The notes: generated by a model from the sequence alone, not told the origin. Counted from the stretch's first letter, positions 35,817 to 46,402 are shown. The stretch: 64,000 bases of DNA from Acinetobacter sp. ANC 3929 (GCF_000369405.1 NZ_KB850000.1:1012768-1076767), one strand, 5' to 3'. Made by a program: numbers and translations.

Positions 35817-38800
35817 TTAGAAGCGCCAGTTATAGAATACGTCAATCGCGCGTTCTAAAGACTGGCTCGCTTCCAGATATAAACGACGATTCATCTGATA
35901 ACGCAAGGTCAATTTATTCACTGGGGTAAACACACCAATACCATAACGAATAAACAGATCTGGCGTGATATAACCCGTCAGACTGACCTGCGTATCATCC
36001 CCCGTACCCTGTGCATCGAGAGCCAAACCACTCAAACCAAAGGTACGGCCAATCTGGTTGGTCAAGGCACGTGTTCCACCCAAGCCCATACTGATACCTG
36101 CTGCAGCAATGGTATTGTTTACATCTGACTTAAAGCCTTCGGTATTACTTAAACCGCTGTTACCTTCATTAATACGACCTGTAAGTAAAGCATTCAATGC
36201 TTCTTGTTCAGATAAACCTGCATCATTATAGACTTGAATATTAGGTACAGTGGCTGTACCAGTTACGCGGACCCCGACCATACTACCCTGAACTGGTTTA
36301 TTAGCATCAATATCCAGTGTCGGGTTTGCCAACGGCCCATTAAAACGTGCAATTGCACGATTCAGATCAAGACTTTGGCCATAGGCTTCGATCTTCACTT
36401 TTTGACTGACCCCAATCGCACCATTGGCACGCATTGCAGTCTCTAAACCGCGTTGTGACAGGTGTAAGCGGCCAACCAATGGAATGGTACTTTCGAAGCC
36501 TTGGAAAATCACTTGATTACCTAAGGTTACCGTCATATCTGCACGAATATCCCAAGGTTTGGCTGCTTTCAGTGTTGCAAGTAAGTCCTGTCCTTGTTGG
36601 ACCACACGCACATCTGGTGATAAATTTACAACCGTTGCAGAACTTTCTGGCATCGAAATACGTGCTCGTGGTACGTCAATCTTACCTTTTAAACTTAAAC
36701 GTTGATTAAACGGATAGACATCCAGTGTCAGGTCTGGCTCTACAATCGCTGTGATCATTGGCGCTTGACGAACCAATAAGTTATCGCCTTTTAAAGTCAG
36801 ATTTAAATGTGGATCATTCTGCCAGTCAAAATTACCTTTTAAGCGCCCGACACCTTGTCCACTATTGAATGCACCATCAATACTTGCAGACTGTTGACGT
36901 ATAGAAGAATACAGTTGAATATTACTGAGATTGACAGGCAACGAGATCATTGAAATTGCACCGTTTTTCAAGCGCATCTCACCCACAAACTCAGGTTGCG
37001 TCAAAGTACCATTCATTTTACCTGCTAATGCAAGCGTACCCGACATAGAGCGTACATCTTTAATAAATGGCTTAAAGACTTTGAGCTGCACATCATCAAA
37101 TGCTACTTCACCGCGCATTGGCATATTGGCTTGGAACGGATTGATAATGACATTGGCATAACCAGTCCCAATATCTGGTGTCTTCATATCTACACGGAAT
37201 AATAAACCTTCACTGATGCTTTTCGCGATAAGGCTTAACTCATCATAAGTTACCGTTGTAGCAGGGTCTTGTGGATCATCTGCAGCCAATCCAATCTCAC
37301 CTTTACGTGTCACTAAACGCGCATCCAGTTTTGGATGACTACCTTGTGCCCATGATGCTTTGGCATAACCATTCAATTGGCCTGTCACAGCCAAACCTTC
37401 TGGCATAAACGCAGTAAAGTCTTTCAAATCCAGATTTTTGGTAATAAATGAGAAACTACCTTTTACTTTGCTGATACGTGCTGGCTGATCCAAACACAAT
37501 TGGCTATTTGCACTCTGCCAGCAATGCTGGCCTACATATAGCTCAGTCTGTGCAGTTGAATAAATAATTGGTGCATTTTGATTTTGTACCAAATTGATAT
37601 TTCGAGATTTAAAGTTGCCTTTTTGAACTTGTCCTAACCAATCATTCTTTGGATTAAAACCACCCGCAAGTTGTACATAAAAATTAGATTGACGGTTTTT
37701 ACTTTCCACCTTCAATACATGTGCTTTACGTGTACCTGCCAAATTCACAGTGGCATGTTCAATTTCACGATTGCCATTACGAAGTTGATCCAAGGTTGCA
37801 GTTAACTGTGTAGCCATGGTTTCAGAGGTCGGTAATTCACCCTGTACCCGCAATGAGCGGATACTGACCAGATCATTAAATGCAAAATTATCAACAATCA
37901 TATTCGCCGTCGCTTTTAAGCGCGGTTGCGACTGTACATTTAGGCTTCCATAAGCACGACCACGTAAACCTGGATAAAGTTCATATAGTGCAGGAGCATT
38001 CAGCTTAATACGTAAGTTTTGCGCATTGCCAGTTGCTTGCAATTGGTTCTGGGCGTATGCGAAAAATAAGTCATTAGCTTCAAATTGTTGTGGTAAAAAC
38101 CCTTCTTGATTTGAATCCAGCAATAAGCTTAAATTTCCACGACCACGAATTGGCTTGTTATTGATAAAACCTGCTGCATTAAGCTCACGAATATCAATAC
38201 GTTTAAGCTTATCTGACCATACACCTTGCGATTTAACTCGTCCTGAGACTTCACCTTTAACGCTGGAAACAAAATATTGTGGCTTAAAACGTACTAAAGA
38301 AGCATCAATATCCCAGCCCAATTTATCTTTAAGATTGACAGCACCTGTTGCATAGATTTTTCCTGCCACACCATCATGATTTAACTCATTAATCTTGATG
38401 TAATCAGGCGTTCCTGCAACCTTGATTTTTAATACACCATTACCTTGGTTCAATGCATTTAAAGAGCCATCATAATTGACTGCAAAACTTTTAAATCCAC
38501 CACCTGCTTTTTCGTCATTAAACATCAATGCAGCAGTACTTTTGCCTTTTAAGGCAATGGTTTCTTTTTGATTCGCTTGCGCCAGTTGACCTAATAAATC
38601 AATCTGCTCAAGCTGAATAATTTGTTGGTTTGGTTTTGCAAAGCCAGTGGCCTTGATTTCCCCATTCAATAAATTTACTGGTGCTGCCGCAGCTACGGTT
38701 TGCGGATTAAAATCTTGTGCTTTAAGCTGTGCTTGCCACGACAGTTGTTGTTTTTCGGTCGGTAACTTAACTTTGGCTTGTCCAGACAAACTGCCTTTTT

Positions 38801-40328
38801 CTGCTTCATAACGGAAGTTCTCGACATTTAAGAGATCACCGTTCACATTCAAACGTGCATCGTATTTACCAGTTGGCAACAAAGCTTGTTCGTGCGGACG
38901 GATTGTGGTGGTCAAATAAATATCTTGCTGTCCCTCTTTTAAAGTCAGGTTGGTATGACCTTCCTCACTGCTTAACCAGCCAATATAAGGCATAGCACGA
39001 TCAATGCCTTTCCAAGAGACATCTAATAACATTGGTTGTACTTTATTGTCTTTTTCTTCGGCTTGATTCAGCTTAACCGCCCAAGTTTCAAATTTATCAA
39101 ATGCAAGTTGTGCATTCAGCACTAAGCCTTTTTCCATTGAACCCGTTGAGCTCAAGCTCGCGTCCAAATTCGCTGGTAAGAAATCTTGTGCAATTTGCGG
39201 TACAGTCTTATCTTTAGGATTCAGACGATCTAAACGACCTTTTACATCCCAAGAAACATGGTCATGCCAGTTAACAAAACCTAGCAGACTCACTGCTCCC
39301 CCCATTAACTGACCATTAAATTCGCGAATATTCAATTGATGCGTTAAATCGGTATCCATCAGCGCCGTATATTGCCCCTCTGGAACTTGCTCGCCTTTTA
39401 AATCTGTATTCAAACTTAAAGCTAATTTTTGGATATCGCCATTAAATTTTGCTACACCATCTTTGGCAAAAAGTTTTTGATCTTTCAACAATGGTAAATG
39501 ATAGTTTTTAAAGAACAGCTCGCCATTCATCGGTACATGTTCACGCACAGGATGAACAATTGCCCAACCTGTAAGTAAGTCTGGAGTACGTGTTGCAACT
39601 CCTACTTTCAAGGTATCTAAAGAGCCTCGTGCTGCAACTTTAATAACATCAATATCTAGACTTTTGAGTGATGGAATGATCAGATCGGCAGTCGCATTGA
39701 GTGGATATTTACCACTAAAATCCATTTCTCCTGTTGCCTTATTTACTGCCAAAAACTCCATCTTCATGCGTGAATCTTTGAACTTTAATTTGGTTTCTGA
39801 CCATAAAGCATCCTTTAGATAAATGTCGCTAAAATCGACTTTAGATGTAGTGGTTTGCAGTTGCAAATGGTCTAGGCTAGCTTCATCGACTCGCAATACA
39901 AAAGGAAGTTTGATTGGATCAAACCCAAACGGTTTGCCTGATGGTGGTTTCTTATCAAGAATTTTTAGATTACGAACATCGGCATGGCTGAGATGTACTT
40001 CTTTTTTAAGGATTGCTCTCCAGCCTAAAGACACTTCGGCACGGTCTAAGGAAACATCAATTCCTTCCAATCGTACCAACACATTTTTTAAGATAATGCC
40101 TGAGATCAGATTACCGCTTTCATATTCGTATTTAATGGTTTTCTGGCTTTGAAGCACACGATCTAATAGAAAACGACTACCCTTGTCCGTTGACATCATC
40201 ACCGCAAGAGAACTGACCAACAATAAAAGAATGATCAGTATAATCAGCAGAATATTTCGTAAAATACGTCGCTGTTGTCTTGGTTCAGTTGGAGGGGTAA
40301 GTTGCTGTTCTACTTCCGTCATAATCAA
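35817..40328 (-). CDS. tamB: Translocation and assembly module inner-membrane protein TamB
   Basis: A 1503-residue AsmA-like, bridge-forming protein. The N-terminal signal anchor lies at residues 24-46 (LRNILLIILIILLLLVSSLA, key residues). It is followed by a long, repetitive beta-rich body that forms a hydrophobic groove spanning the periplasm. The C-terminal DUF490/TamB domain (from about 1150) ends with LRYQMNRRLYLEASQSLERAIDVFYNWRF, a typical TamB terminus with final Phe. Larger than E. coli TamB (1259). It works with TamA in outer-membrane protein insertion and with related proteins in phospholipid transport. The gene follows tamA after a 45-bp gap. Confidence 0.93.
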   Translation of the reverse strand: MIMTEVEQQLTPPTEPRQQRRILRNILLIILIILLLLVSSLAVMMSTDKGSRFLLDRVLQSQKTIKYEYESGNLISGIILKNVLVRLEGIDVSLDRAEVSLGWRAILKKEVHLSHADVRNLKILDKKPPSGKPFGFDPIKLPFVLRVDEASLDHLQLQTTTSKVDFSDIYLKDALWSETKLKFKDSRMKMEFLAVNKATGEMDFSGKYPLNATADLIIPSLKSLDIDVIKVAARGSLDTLKVGVATRTPDLLTGWAIVHPVREHVPMNGELFFKNYHLPLLKDQKLFAKDGVAKFNGDIQKLALSLNTDLKGEQVPEGQYTALMDTDLTHQLNIREFNGQLMGGAVSLLGFVNWHDHVSWDVKGRLDRLNPKDKTVPQIAQDFLPANLDASLSSTGSMEKGLVLNAQLAFDKFETWAVKLNQAEEKDNKVQPMLLDVSWKGIDRAMPYIGWLSSEEGHTNLTLKEGQQDIYLTTTIRPHEQALLPTGKYDARLNVNGDLLNVENFRYEAEKGSLSGQAKVKLPTEKQQLSWQAQLKAQDFNPQTVAAAAPVNLLNGEIKATGFAKPNQQIIQLEQIDLLGQLAQANQKETIALKGKSTAALMFNDEKAGGGFKSFAVNYDGSLNALNQGNGVLKIKVAGTPDYIKINELNHDGVAGKIYATGAVNLKDKLGWDIDASLVRFKPQYFVSSVKGEVSGRVKSQGVWSDKLKRIDIRELNAAGFINNKPIRGRGNLSLLLDSNQEGFLPQQFEANDLFFAYAQNQLQATGNAQNLRIKLNAPALYELYPGLRGRAYGSLNVQSQPRLKATANMIVDNFAFNDLVSIRSLRVQGELPTSETMATQLTATLDQLRNGNREIEHATVNLAGTRKAHVLKVESKNRQSNFYVQLAGGFNPKNDWLGQVQKGNFKSRNINLVQNQNAPIIYSTAQTELYVGQHCWQSANSQLCLDQPARISKVKGSFSFITKNLDLKDFTAFMPEGLAVTGQLNGYAKASWAQGSHPKLDARLVTRKGEIGLAADDPQDPATTVTYDELSLIAKSISEGLLFRVDMKTPDIGTGYANVIINPFQANMPMRGEVAFDDVQLKVFKPFIKDVRSMSGTLALAGKMNGTLTQPEFVGEMRLKNGAISMISLPVNLSNIQLYSSIRQQSASIDGAFNSGQGVGRLKGNFDWQNDPHLNLTLKGDNLLVRQAPMITAIVEPDLTLDVYPFNQRLSLKGKIDVPRARISMPESSATVVNLSPDVRVVQQGQDLLATLKAAKPWDIRADMTVTLGNQVIFQGFESTIPLVGRLHLSQRGLETAMRANGAIGVSQKVKIEAYGQSLDLNRAIARFNGPLANPTLDIDANKPVQGSMVGVRVTGTATVPNIQVYNDAGLSEQEALNALLTGRINEGNSGLSNTEGFKSDVNNTIAAAGISMGLGGTRALTNQIGRTFGLSGLALDAQGTGDDTQVSLTGYITPDLFIRYGIGVFTPVNKLTLRYQMNRRLYLEASQSLERAIDVFYNWRF

Positions 40329-40373
40329 CCCGAGATTGTTTTGCCCTTATAAAGTAAAGGGCTCAATAAAGTT

Positions 40374-43082
40374 TTAAAGCTGTGGACCAATAAAGAAATG
40401 CAAACGAATTGGATTGTTGTCATTAGAAATGCCAGATGCGATATCTAATCGAATTGGTCCAATTGGTGATCTCCAGCGGATACCGACACCCACACTATAT
40501 TCTGTTGGGTTGCTAAATTGTTTGTCATAGGCATTACCGAAGTCCGAGAACACCGCTGCACGCCAGCCATCTTTAAACTGATAATTATATTCTAATGAGC
40601 CAACCCCTAAAGCTTGGCCACCTAATTTATAGCCATTTTCTTCAGGTGATAAACTTTTGTAGTCGAAACCACGTAAAGACTGATCTCCACCCGTAAAGAA
40701 ACGCAAGTTATAAGGTACTTTATTAAAGTCATCAGTAAAAATATAGCTTGCATCACCACGACCAACAAATTGATGATTGTCATTTTCGCCTAATGAATAG
40801 ATGAAGCGCCACCCTGCACTAACAATTGCCATATTGGCATCTGAGAGTAAAGACTCTGTCCCCAATTCCACTTTATAGGTTTGTTTAAAACCTTTGGTTG
40901 GATTCAAACGGGTATTGCTATTGGTTTTAGATGCTTCATAACTCAAAAGCAAAGATTCTTGCTCAGGCTGCGAAACTTTAAAAGCATCAGGAATTTCATC
41001 AATATCCACAATACCTTGTTCAGTTAAACGGTCTAAACGATAACGTAGGCCAAAAGTATGTTGCCAATCACCCAATGGATTTTTAATGACACGCTCACCG
41101 CCCGCAACAGCGGACTCGATCAGCAAGTTGACACCTGGACCAATATCATCACGCGTTTCACGCTCATAACCACCAACAAGGTTGAAATAGTCGTTTAACG
41201 GATGCTTATAAGGAATACTATAACGACCATCAATCGATTGTCGGATTTCAGAAACTTCGACGTTCGCGTCAAAAGAGTGACCATATTTATTGACAATGGC
41301 ACGACGGTATTGCGTACGAATACGTGCTCCAGTATCGGTACCATAACCAATACCTGTCTCAAGGCTGTTTAAACGATCAGCATTTAGCGTCACGACCACA
41401 GGAATTTTGCGCTCTGCCCGTGCTTGTTCTTCGAGCTTCTGACGCTCTTCATCGTCGTCGTCATGTGCTGGTAACACTGGCATTGAACGCGCCAAAGCAG
41501 GTTGCGCTGGTTCTGAACCAGAGAACTGTGATTCATCCACCACGTCCTGTGTAACTTCTTGCGCAGAGGTGATTTTTGCACGAGCCAGATCTGCCTTCTG
41601 CTGACTGCTCATCAATTGCGATTCTTGCACACGTTGTTGATCAACCAAAGCCTGTAGGTCAGGTGGTAAATCTAAAGGCGGCTGAATTGCATCAGGTTTA
41701 ATTGTATCAACCAAGGTGTAGTTAAAATAACGTGAGTTGGTTAAGTTATTCGCCAAAAGATTAACACGCCAGAACGCATAATCATCATCCTCTTTCCATG
41801 GAGCTAAGCTATCTAAAACTTTCTGGGTGAGTGGCAATGGCTTACTCGGATCACTCATCCTGTATTCAACTTGCTTTAACTTATAACGCTCGCCTGTTTC
41901 ATAATTTAAATTAATCTCGGCAATTTTTTCAGGTTGGCTAATTTTGACATCATGTAAGCGCCAAAAAGCATCAAAGTAACCATTGTCAGAGGCAACCGTG
42001 GTAATTTTAGTTTTGGTCGCTTCATATAAACCATGATTAAAAATATCACCTACATCTTGTTCTGGAATTAAGCGAATGACCTGAAACTGTGGTGTATTTG
42101 CGCCTGCACCCGTAAATTCAATATTTTGTTCTTTAATTTTGACCGGCTCATTTGGAACCACAATCACCTTAACTTTGCTGTCGCTCTCTTTCACAAAGGT
42201 ATACGTTGCATTGTAATAACCGACCGCTTGTGCTGCCTGATTGGTCAGTGCACGGAGTTGAGGCAATGCAACATTAAACTCCTCAAATGATTCTTGAGTA
42301 AAACTTGAGAGCTTTGCCTTAATATTGAGGGCAAGAATAGGTGGCGCACCGCTTACATCCGCTGTAATACGTGGAACTTTATCGGTATTTAATAGGTTTT
42401 CTGGGCGGAAGCGATTAACAATTCGCTTAAAGAATCCAACTTTTTCCTGTGGTTGATCAGACTTAGGTTGCAAATCAGCTAATGTTTTCCCTGTTTCATT
42501 GGCCTCAACCACAATTTTGCTGTCTGCCTGAATCTCACCCATCAATTGATCAATATTTAGCGGTGCCTGTTTAATTTCAGTCAATTCTGTCTGTGATGCA
42601 TCGGTGATAATCGGTTCAGGATTTCTTGCCGTGTTTTCACGATAAGTTTGTGCTTCATTTTTCGCATCTTCAGCCACACGGAAGATTTCATTTGCCATAC
42701 TTTGATCCACCGGAATCACTGGCAAATTTTCTAAATTGTCGTCAAGCTGGATTGGTTTTAATTCATTAATCTGATGCGTTGATTGTTCTTGCTCTTTTAA
42801 AGCAGCCAAACTGTCCTGTCCCGGCAATACCCCTTCAACAGCAGTATTCTGTACTTGCTGAGTTGGCGCAGCGGCAACAACAGCAAGCTCAGCAGGCTGT
42901 TGAACCTGTTCAATTGCTTGATTTTCAGGCACGTCTGGATTTTGCTCTTGAGCATAAGCAACTGATATACAAGAACTAATTAAAAAACCACTACAAATAA
43001 GTTTAGGAAAACCCTGCATTTTAAAAATTAAATGCATAGAATGAACCAGTGTCGACTGTTTAAACTTCGTTTTAGATGGCAT
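40374..43082 (-). CDS. tamA: Outer membrane assembly protein TamA (Omp85 family), long N-terminus
   Basis: The protein is 902 residues, far longer than E. coli TamA (577). A signal peptide probably follows the internal Met at residue 22 (FPKLICSGFLISSCISVAYA-Q). Residues ~45-250 form a Gln/Glu/Pro-rich low-complexity region. Three POTRA-like domains fall at about 255-480. A second charged Gln/Glu insert lies near 500-560 (QKADLARAKITSAQEVT). The Omp85 barrel follows to the final VRLHFFIGPQL. It ends with a Leu rather than the Phe/Trp typical of barrels. Upstream partner of tamB on the same strand. Confidence 0.9.
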   Translation of the reverse strand: MPSKTKFKQSTLVHSMHLIFKMQGFPKLICSGFLISSCISVAYAQEQNPDVPENQAIEQVQQPAELAVVAAAPTQQVQNTAVEGVLPGQDSLAALKEQEQSTHQINELKPIQLDDNLENLPVIPVDQSMANEIFRVAEDAKNEAQTYRENTARNPEPIITDASQTELTEIKQAPLNIDQLMGEIQADSKIVVEANETGKTLADLQPKSDQPQEKVGFFKRIVNRFRPENLLNTDKVPRITADVSGAPPILALNIKAKLSSFTQESFEEFNVALPQLRALTNQAAQAVGYYNATYTFVKESDSKVKVIVVPNEPVKIKEQNIEFTGAGANTPQFQVIRLIPEQDVGDIFNHGLYEATKTKITTVASDNGYFDAFWRLHDVKISQPEKIAEINLNYETGERYKLKQVEYRMSDPSKPLPLTQKVLDSLAPWKEDDDYAFWRVNLLANNLTNSRYFNYTLVDTIKPDAIQPPLDLPPDLQALVDQQRVQESQLMSSQQKADLARAKITSAQEVTQDVVDESQFSGSEPAQPALARSMPVLPAHDDDDEERQKLEEQARAERKIPVVVTLNADRLNSLETGIGYGTDTGARIRTQYRRAIVNKYGHSFDANVEVSEIRQSIDGRYSIPYKHPLNDYFNLVGGYERETRDDIGPGVNLLIESAVAGGERVIKNPLGDWQHTFGLRYRLDRLTEQGIVDIDEIPDAFKVSQPEQESLLLSYEASKTNSNTRLNPTKGFKQTYKVELGTESLLSDANMAIVSAGWRFIYSLGENDNHQFVGRGDASYIFTDDFNKVPYNLRFFTGGDQSLRGFDYKSLSPEENGYKLGGQALGVGSLEYNYQFKDGWRAAVFSDFGNAYDKQFSNPTEYSVGVGIRWRSPIGPIRLDIASGISNDNNPIRLHFFIGPQL

Positions 43083-43244
43083 GTAAAACTCTAAATTTGT
43101 TTTTTAATTTATCGTTTTTGATGGGTGAAATAACTTCAAATCTTTGATTTTTCATCCAATCAGACAGAGCTATCATACATGCATTTCATCACATTTTTAC
43201 AGTTCGTCACATTTTTTTATAAATCACAATGAAGTGAACACACG

Positions 43245-44564
43245 ATGAAACAAGACGAGCACTTAATGACATCACGTCGGTTCGCCCCGATGTTTTTCAC
43301 TCAGTTCTTTGGCGCACTTAATGATAATGTTTATAAGCAAGCGCTGCTTTTGGTTATTACCTATGGGTGGATTCAACAACAAAGTGCGCCTGTCAGCACC
43401 TTAAATAATTTAGCTGCCTTATTGTTTATTTTGCCCTACTTTTTCTTTTCAGCGACTGCTGGTCAAATTGCAGACAAGTACGAACGATCGCAGTTGATTC
43501 GCTTCATTAAAATATTAGAAATTGTGATCATGTTGATCGGTACCGCAGGCTTCCTACTGGGAAATTTATGGTTATTGCTGTTTGCCTTATTTTTAATGGG
43601 CACACATTCAACCTGTTTCGGCCCGATCAAATATGCGATTTTGCCTGAGATATTAAAACCACAAGAGTTGATGTCAGGCAATGCACTATTCCAGTCAGGC
43701 ACATCGATTGCAATTTTGCTGGGGATGATTTTAGGTGGCGCGGTGATTGCCACGTCAGAAGGTAATTTGCTCTGGATTAGTGTGACTGTTGTTACTATTG
43801 CTTGCTTAGGCTATTTATGCAGTCGTTTTATCCTTCCTCAGAAAGTTGCAGCACCTGATTTAAAAATTGATTGGAACTTCCTGCGTACCAGCCATCAAAC
43901 TATTAAATACGCGAAAAGTATTCCAATCGTGTTCATCATTTTGTTGGGGAACTCTTGGTATTGGTTCTATGGTGCAACCTATTTAACCCAAATTCCACAA
44001 CTGACCCAGCAAAATCTGCATGCTTCTGAAAATGTGGTTAGCCTTCTACTCACCTTCTTTTCTGTTGGAATTGGGGTCGGCTCTTTACTTTGCAGACGAA
44101 TTGGCGGTTCAGACATCAATATCAAGATGGTGCCATATGGTGCAATTGGCTTAACTGTTTTCGCTTTATATCTAGCAGTAAGTCTGGCCTTTGTGCCTGA
44201 GCGTACGGGTGAATTACTCAGCTTAAAAGATATGTTTACGCTCGGTGCAGTCTATTACCATGTCATGCTTGCGGTGACTTTATTAGGGATTAGCGGTGGA
44301 TTTTATATCGTGCCACTCTATGCCATGATGCAAGCTTATTCACCACGTTCACACCGAGCACGTGTTGTCGCAGCAAATAACATTTTAAATGCTGTATTTA
44401 TGGTCTCTTCTGCAGTTTTCTCAATTTTAATCTTAAGCATTTTGAAAATTGATATTAAAATATTATTTACGATTACCGCTGTTTTAAGTGCAATTTTTTC
44501 ATTTTGGTTATTAAAACGCCTAAAACCTTTATTGGAAAATGCTCCCAATACTTTAGAGGATTGA
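43245..44564 (+). CDS. MFS transporter, LplT-like (lysophospholipid transporter family)
   Basis: A 439-residue protein with 12 predicted helices. The start region, RRFAPMFFTQFFGALNDNVYK, is characteristic of the MFS part of LplT/Aas lysophospholipid flippases, and SCFGPIKYAILPE-like (here STCFGPIKYAILPEIL, near residue 124) is a second mark. In LplT the neighbouring gene is the acyltransferase aas; here it is followed by coq7 instead and no aas is nearby. Lysophospholipid flipping is plausible but not proven. Divergent from tamA across about 160 bp. Confidence 0.8.
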   Translation: MKQDEHLMTSRRFAPMFFTQFFGALNDNVYKQALLLVITYGWIQQQSAPVSTLNNLAALLFILPYFFFSATAGQIADKYERSQLIRFIKILEIVIMLIGTAGFLLGNLWLLLFALFLMGTHSTCFGPIKYAILPEILKPQELMSGNALFQSGTSIAILLGMILGGAVIATSEGNLLWISVTVVTIACLGYLCSRFILPQKVAAPDLKIDWNFLRTSHQTIKYAKSIPIVFIILLGNSWYWFYGATYLTQIPQLTQQNLHASENVVSLLLTFFSVGIGVGSLLCRRIGGSDINIKMVPYGAIGLTVFALYLAVSLAFVPERTGELLSLKDMFTLGAVYYHVMLAVTLLGISGGFYIVPLYAMMQAYSPRSHRARVVAANNILNAVFMVSSAVFSILILSILKIDIKILFTITAVLSAIFSFWLLKRLKPLLENAPNTLED

Positions 44565-44567
44565 TAT

Positions 44568-45203
44568 ATGCGTCATTACACAGGTCTCGATAAAGTTATT
44601 CATTCTTTTGATCAAGCCTTACGTAGTTTGGTACCAGGTGCAACCAATGCACAACGCAGCAACCCTGCCAATGATGAACCATCACAACTCTGCGTGAGTG
44701 ATGCCCGCCATGTTGCAGGCTTGATGCGGGTGAATCATAGCGGTGAAGTCTGCGCTCAAGCGCTATATCATGGTCAGGCATTGACTGCAAAACTACCGCA
44801 TGTCCGTGAAGAAATGCAGCAAGCCGCGATTGAAGAACAAGACCATTTGGCTTGGTGCGAAGATCGCTTAAAAGAACTAGATAGCCACACGAGTATGTTA
44901 AATCCAATTTGGTACGGTCTGTCTTATGGTATGGGTGCAATTGCAGGTATCGCTGGCGACAAATATAGTTTAGGTTTTGTTGCAGAAACTGAACGTCAAG
45001 TTAGCCAACACCTACAGGAACATATTCAACAACTTCCTGCACATGATGAACGTTCACGTAAAATCCTGCTACAAATGAATGAAGATGAATTACATCATCG
45101 CGATACAGCTCTAGAAGCAGGAGGCGTTGATTTACCAGCACCTGTACGTATCACCATGACCGCCATATCAAAATTAATGACCAAAACCAGTTATTATCTT
45201 TAA
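44568..45203 (+). CDS. coq7: 3-demethoxyubiquinol 3-hydroxylase
   Basis: A 211-residue di-iron hydroxylase of ubiquinone synthesis, membrane-associated. Ligand motifs are visible in order: VNHSGEVCAQALYHG near 52-66, AIEEQDHLAWCEDRL near 84-98, AETERQVSQHLQEH near 142-155 and EDELHHRDTALEAG near 169-182. A strong ribosome-binding site (AGAGGA) lies in the end of the upstream MFS gene, 3 bp before, so the two are co-translated. In most Gammaproteobacteria UbiF carries this step; Coq7 is the Acinetobacter/Pseudomonas form. Confidence 0.95.
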   Translation: MRHYTGLDKVIHSFDQALRSLVPGATNAQRSNPANDEPSQLCVSDARHVAGLMRVNHSGEVCAQALYHGQALTAKLPHVREEMQQAAIEEQDHLAWCEDRLKELDSHTSMLNPIWYGLSYGMGAIAGIAGDKYSLGFVAETERQVSQHLQEHIQQLPAHDERSRKILLQMNEDELHHRDTALEAGGVDLPAPVRITMTAISKLMTKTSYYL

Positions 45204-45210
45204 CTTATTC

Positions 45211-45240
45211 AAGGGAATTGCAAGGTGATTCCCTTTTCTT
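45211..45240 (+). terminator. Terminator of coq7
   Basis: AAGGGAAT pairs with ATTCCCTT around a 9-base loop and T-rich sequence follows, 7 bp after the stop. Confidence 0.75.
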
Positions 45241-45259
45241 TTAGCTGGCACAATCAAAA

Positions 45260-45718
45260 TTAACGAAATACAATTTTACCTTTATCTGTTGAATAACGAT
45301 CACTCCAAAAACTTTGTGCTTGTTTATCTAAATCAGTAAAAATGGTGTAGTCGATTTTACCCTGTCGGAACGTCAACTGATCTTTCTTTTTTATAGCAAT
45401 GACTCTGCTGTCATTGACCCATACCCGTTGTTGCTGATCAATTTTAATCAGAGCCAAAGTTGTACCATCTGATCTTTCTGCAATCCACTGCGGTTGCTGT
45501 GTTGATATACTCAAATTTGCTACGTCTACGGGTTGTTCGATAAGTCCCGCCTTGCTATTTTCTTCTTTGCTTTTGCGAATATCACAGCCTTGCATTTCAC
45601 TGACTTGTGTACAGCCTGATTGTTCTAATTGTTGTCTATATTTGGCATCAATAGCATAAGCTGTATTCATGCTGCCACAAGCAATAAAACCTAAAATAAT
45701 AAGTAATTTGGTCTGCAT
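45260..45718 (-). CDS. Hypothetical exported protein
   Basis: The protein is about 152 residues. The start at 45718 gives a signal peptide (MQTKLLIILGFIACGSMNTAYA) with cleavage near AYA-ID. Two Cys in SGCTQVSEMQGCDIRKS may form a disulfide. The mature C-terminal half is beta-rich (ERSDGTTLALIKIDQQQRVWV). I do not recognise a family. It lies convergent with coq7 and upstream of the DUF2799 gene region. Confidence 0.75.
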   Translation of the reverse strand: MQTKLLIILGFIACGSMNTAYAIDAKYRQQLEQSGCTQVSEMQGCDIRKSKEENSKAGLIEQPVDVANLSISTQQPQWIAERSDGTTLALIKIDQQQRVWVNDSRVIAIKKKDQLTFRQGKIDYTIFTDLDKQAQSFWSDRYSTDKGKIVFR

Positions 45719-45798
45719 TAATCCGTCCTTCACGCTTCCTTGATGAAGTATTTAAACATCCCCCTATGTTTGAGTATGTAATTCAAATGTTTTAATAA

Positions 45799-45829
45799 AA
45801 AAACCCATGATCGAGATCATAGGTTTTTG
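45799..45829 (-). terminator. Terminator of the DUF2799 lipoprotein gene
   Basis: AAAACC-c-ATGATC pairs with GATCAT-a-GGTTTT around GA, 22 bp after the stop. Confidence 0.78.
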
Positions 45830-45850
45830 GCATCGGGGGATTTTTAATAA

Positions 45851-46402
45851 TTAGTTCAGGCCATGTTCTGCTTTAAAACGCTCTAAGTTTCGTACTGCAT
45901 CCTGATAATGAGACTGCACTCGACTACTATTGATGCGCAGGTCGTATAGACGCTTTTTGTAATCATCACGATCTTTAATCGACAGATCGTTGCGCTCTAA
46001 TTCTTTTAAATAATGATTCATATCCGTTTGCGAACGATTAAACTCTGAATCCGCTTGGTAATAGTCATTGGCAACTTGATAGTAGCTACGTAAAGATTCA
46101 CGCTTTTCAATAGGGCAAACACGGAAATCCCCACGTCCTTCCAGGGCTTCATTAAAAATAGTTTCAGGGCGACAATAATACCCCAGACCTTTTTGATAGC
46201 CTTGTTCATATAGCTTTTGATTTGGCACAATGTTGGCTTTTTGACATGAGGAATAGTACTTATCTAAACGTGAATCATGCCCAGCAGAACCATCTTTCTC
46301 GCCCACATTGAACCAATTTGCAGTTTTACATTGTTCGACACTCATGGCCGCACAGCCCGAAAGTAAAACCGTTAAAGTAGATAAAAGTAAAATCATTTTC
46401 AT
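45851..46402 (-). CDS. DUF2799 lipoprotein
   Basis: The protein is 183 residues. A lipobox LLSG-C (Cys near residue 17) anchors it to the envelope. The mature protein begins AAMSVEQCKTANWFNVGEKDG and continues with YYSSCQKANI and EQGYQKGLGYYC, the marks of DUF2799. The C-terminal ~80 residues are a charged helical stretch, likely coiled coil. The function of the family is unknown. Confidence 0.87.
   Translation of the reverse strand: MKMILLLSTLTVLLSGCAAMSVEQCKTANWFNVGEKDGSAGHDSRLDKYYSSCQKANIVPNQKLYEQGYQKGLGYYCRPETIFNEALEGRGDFRVCPIEKRESLRSYYQVANDYYQADSEFNRSQTDMNHYLKELERNDLSIKDRDDYKKRLYDLRINSSRVQSHYQDAVRNLERFKAEHGLN

Noticed and set aside
36000..37500. CRISPR-like periodicity in tamB
   Set aside because: Repetitiveness is at the protein level (beta-strand periodicity) and no exact direct repeats with spacers exist.
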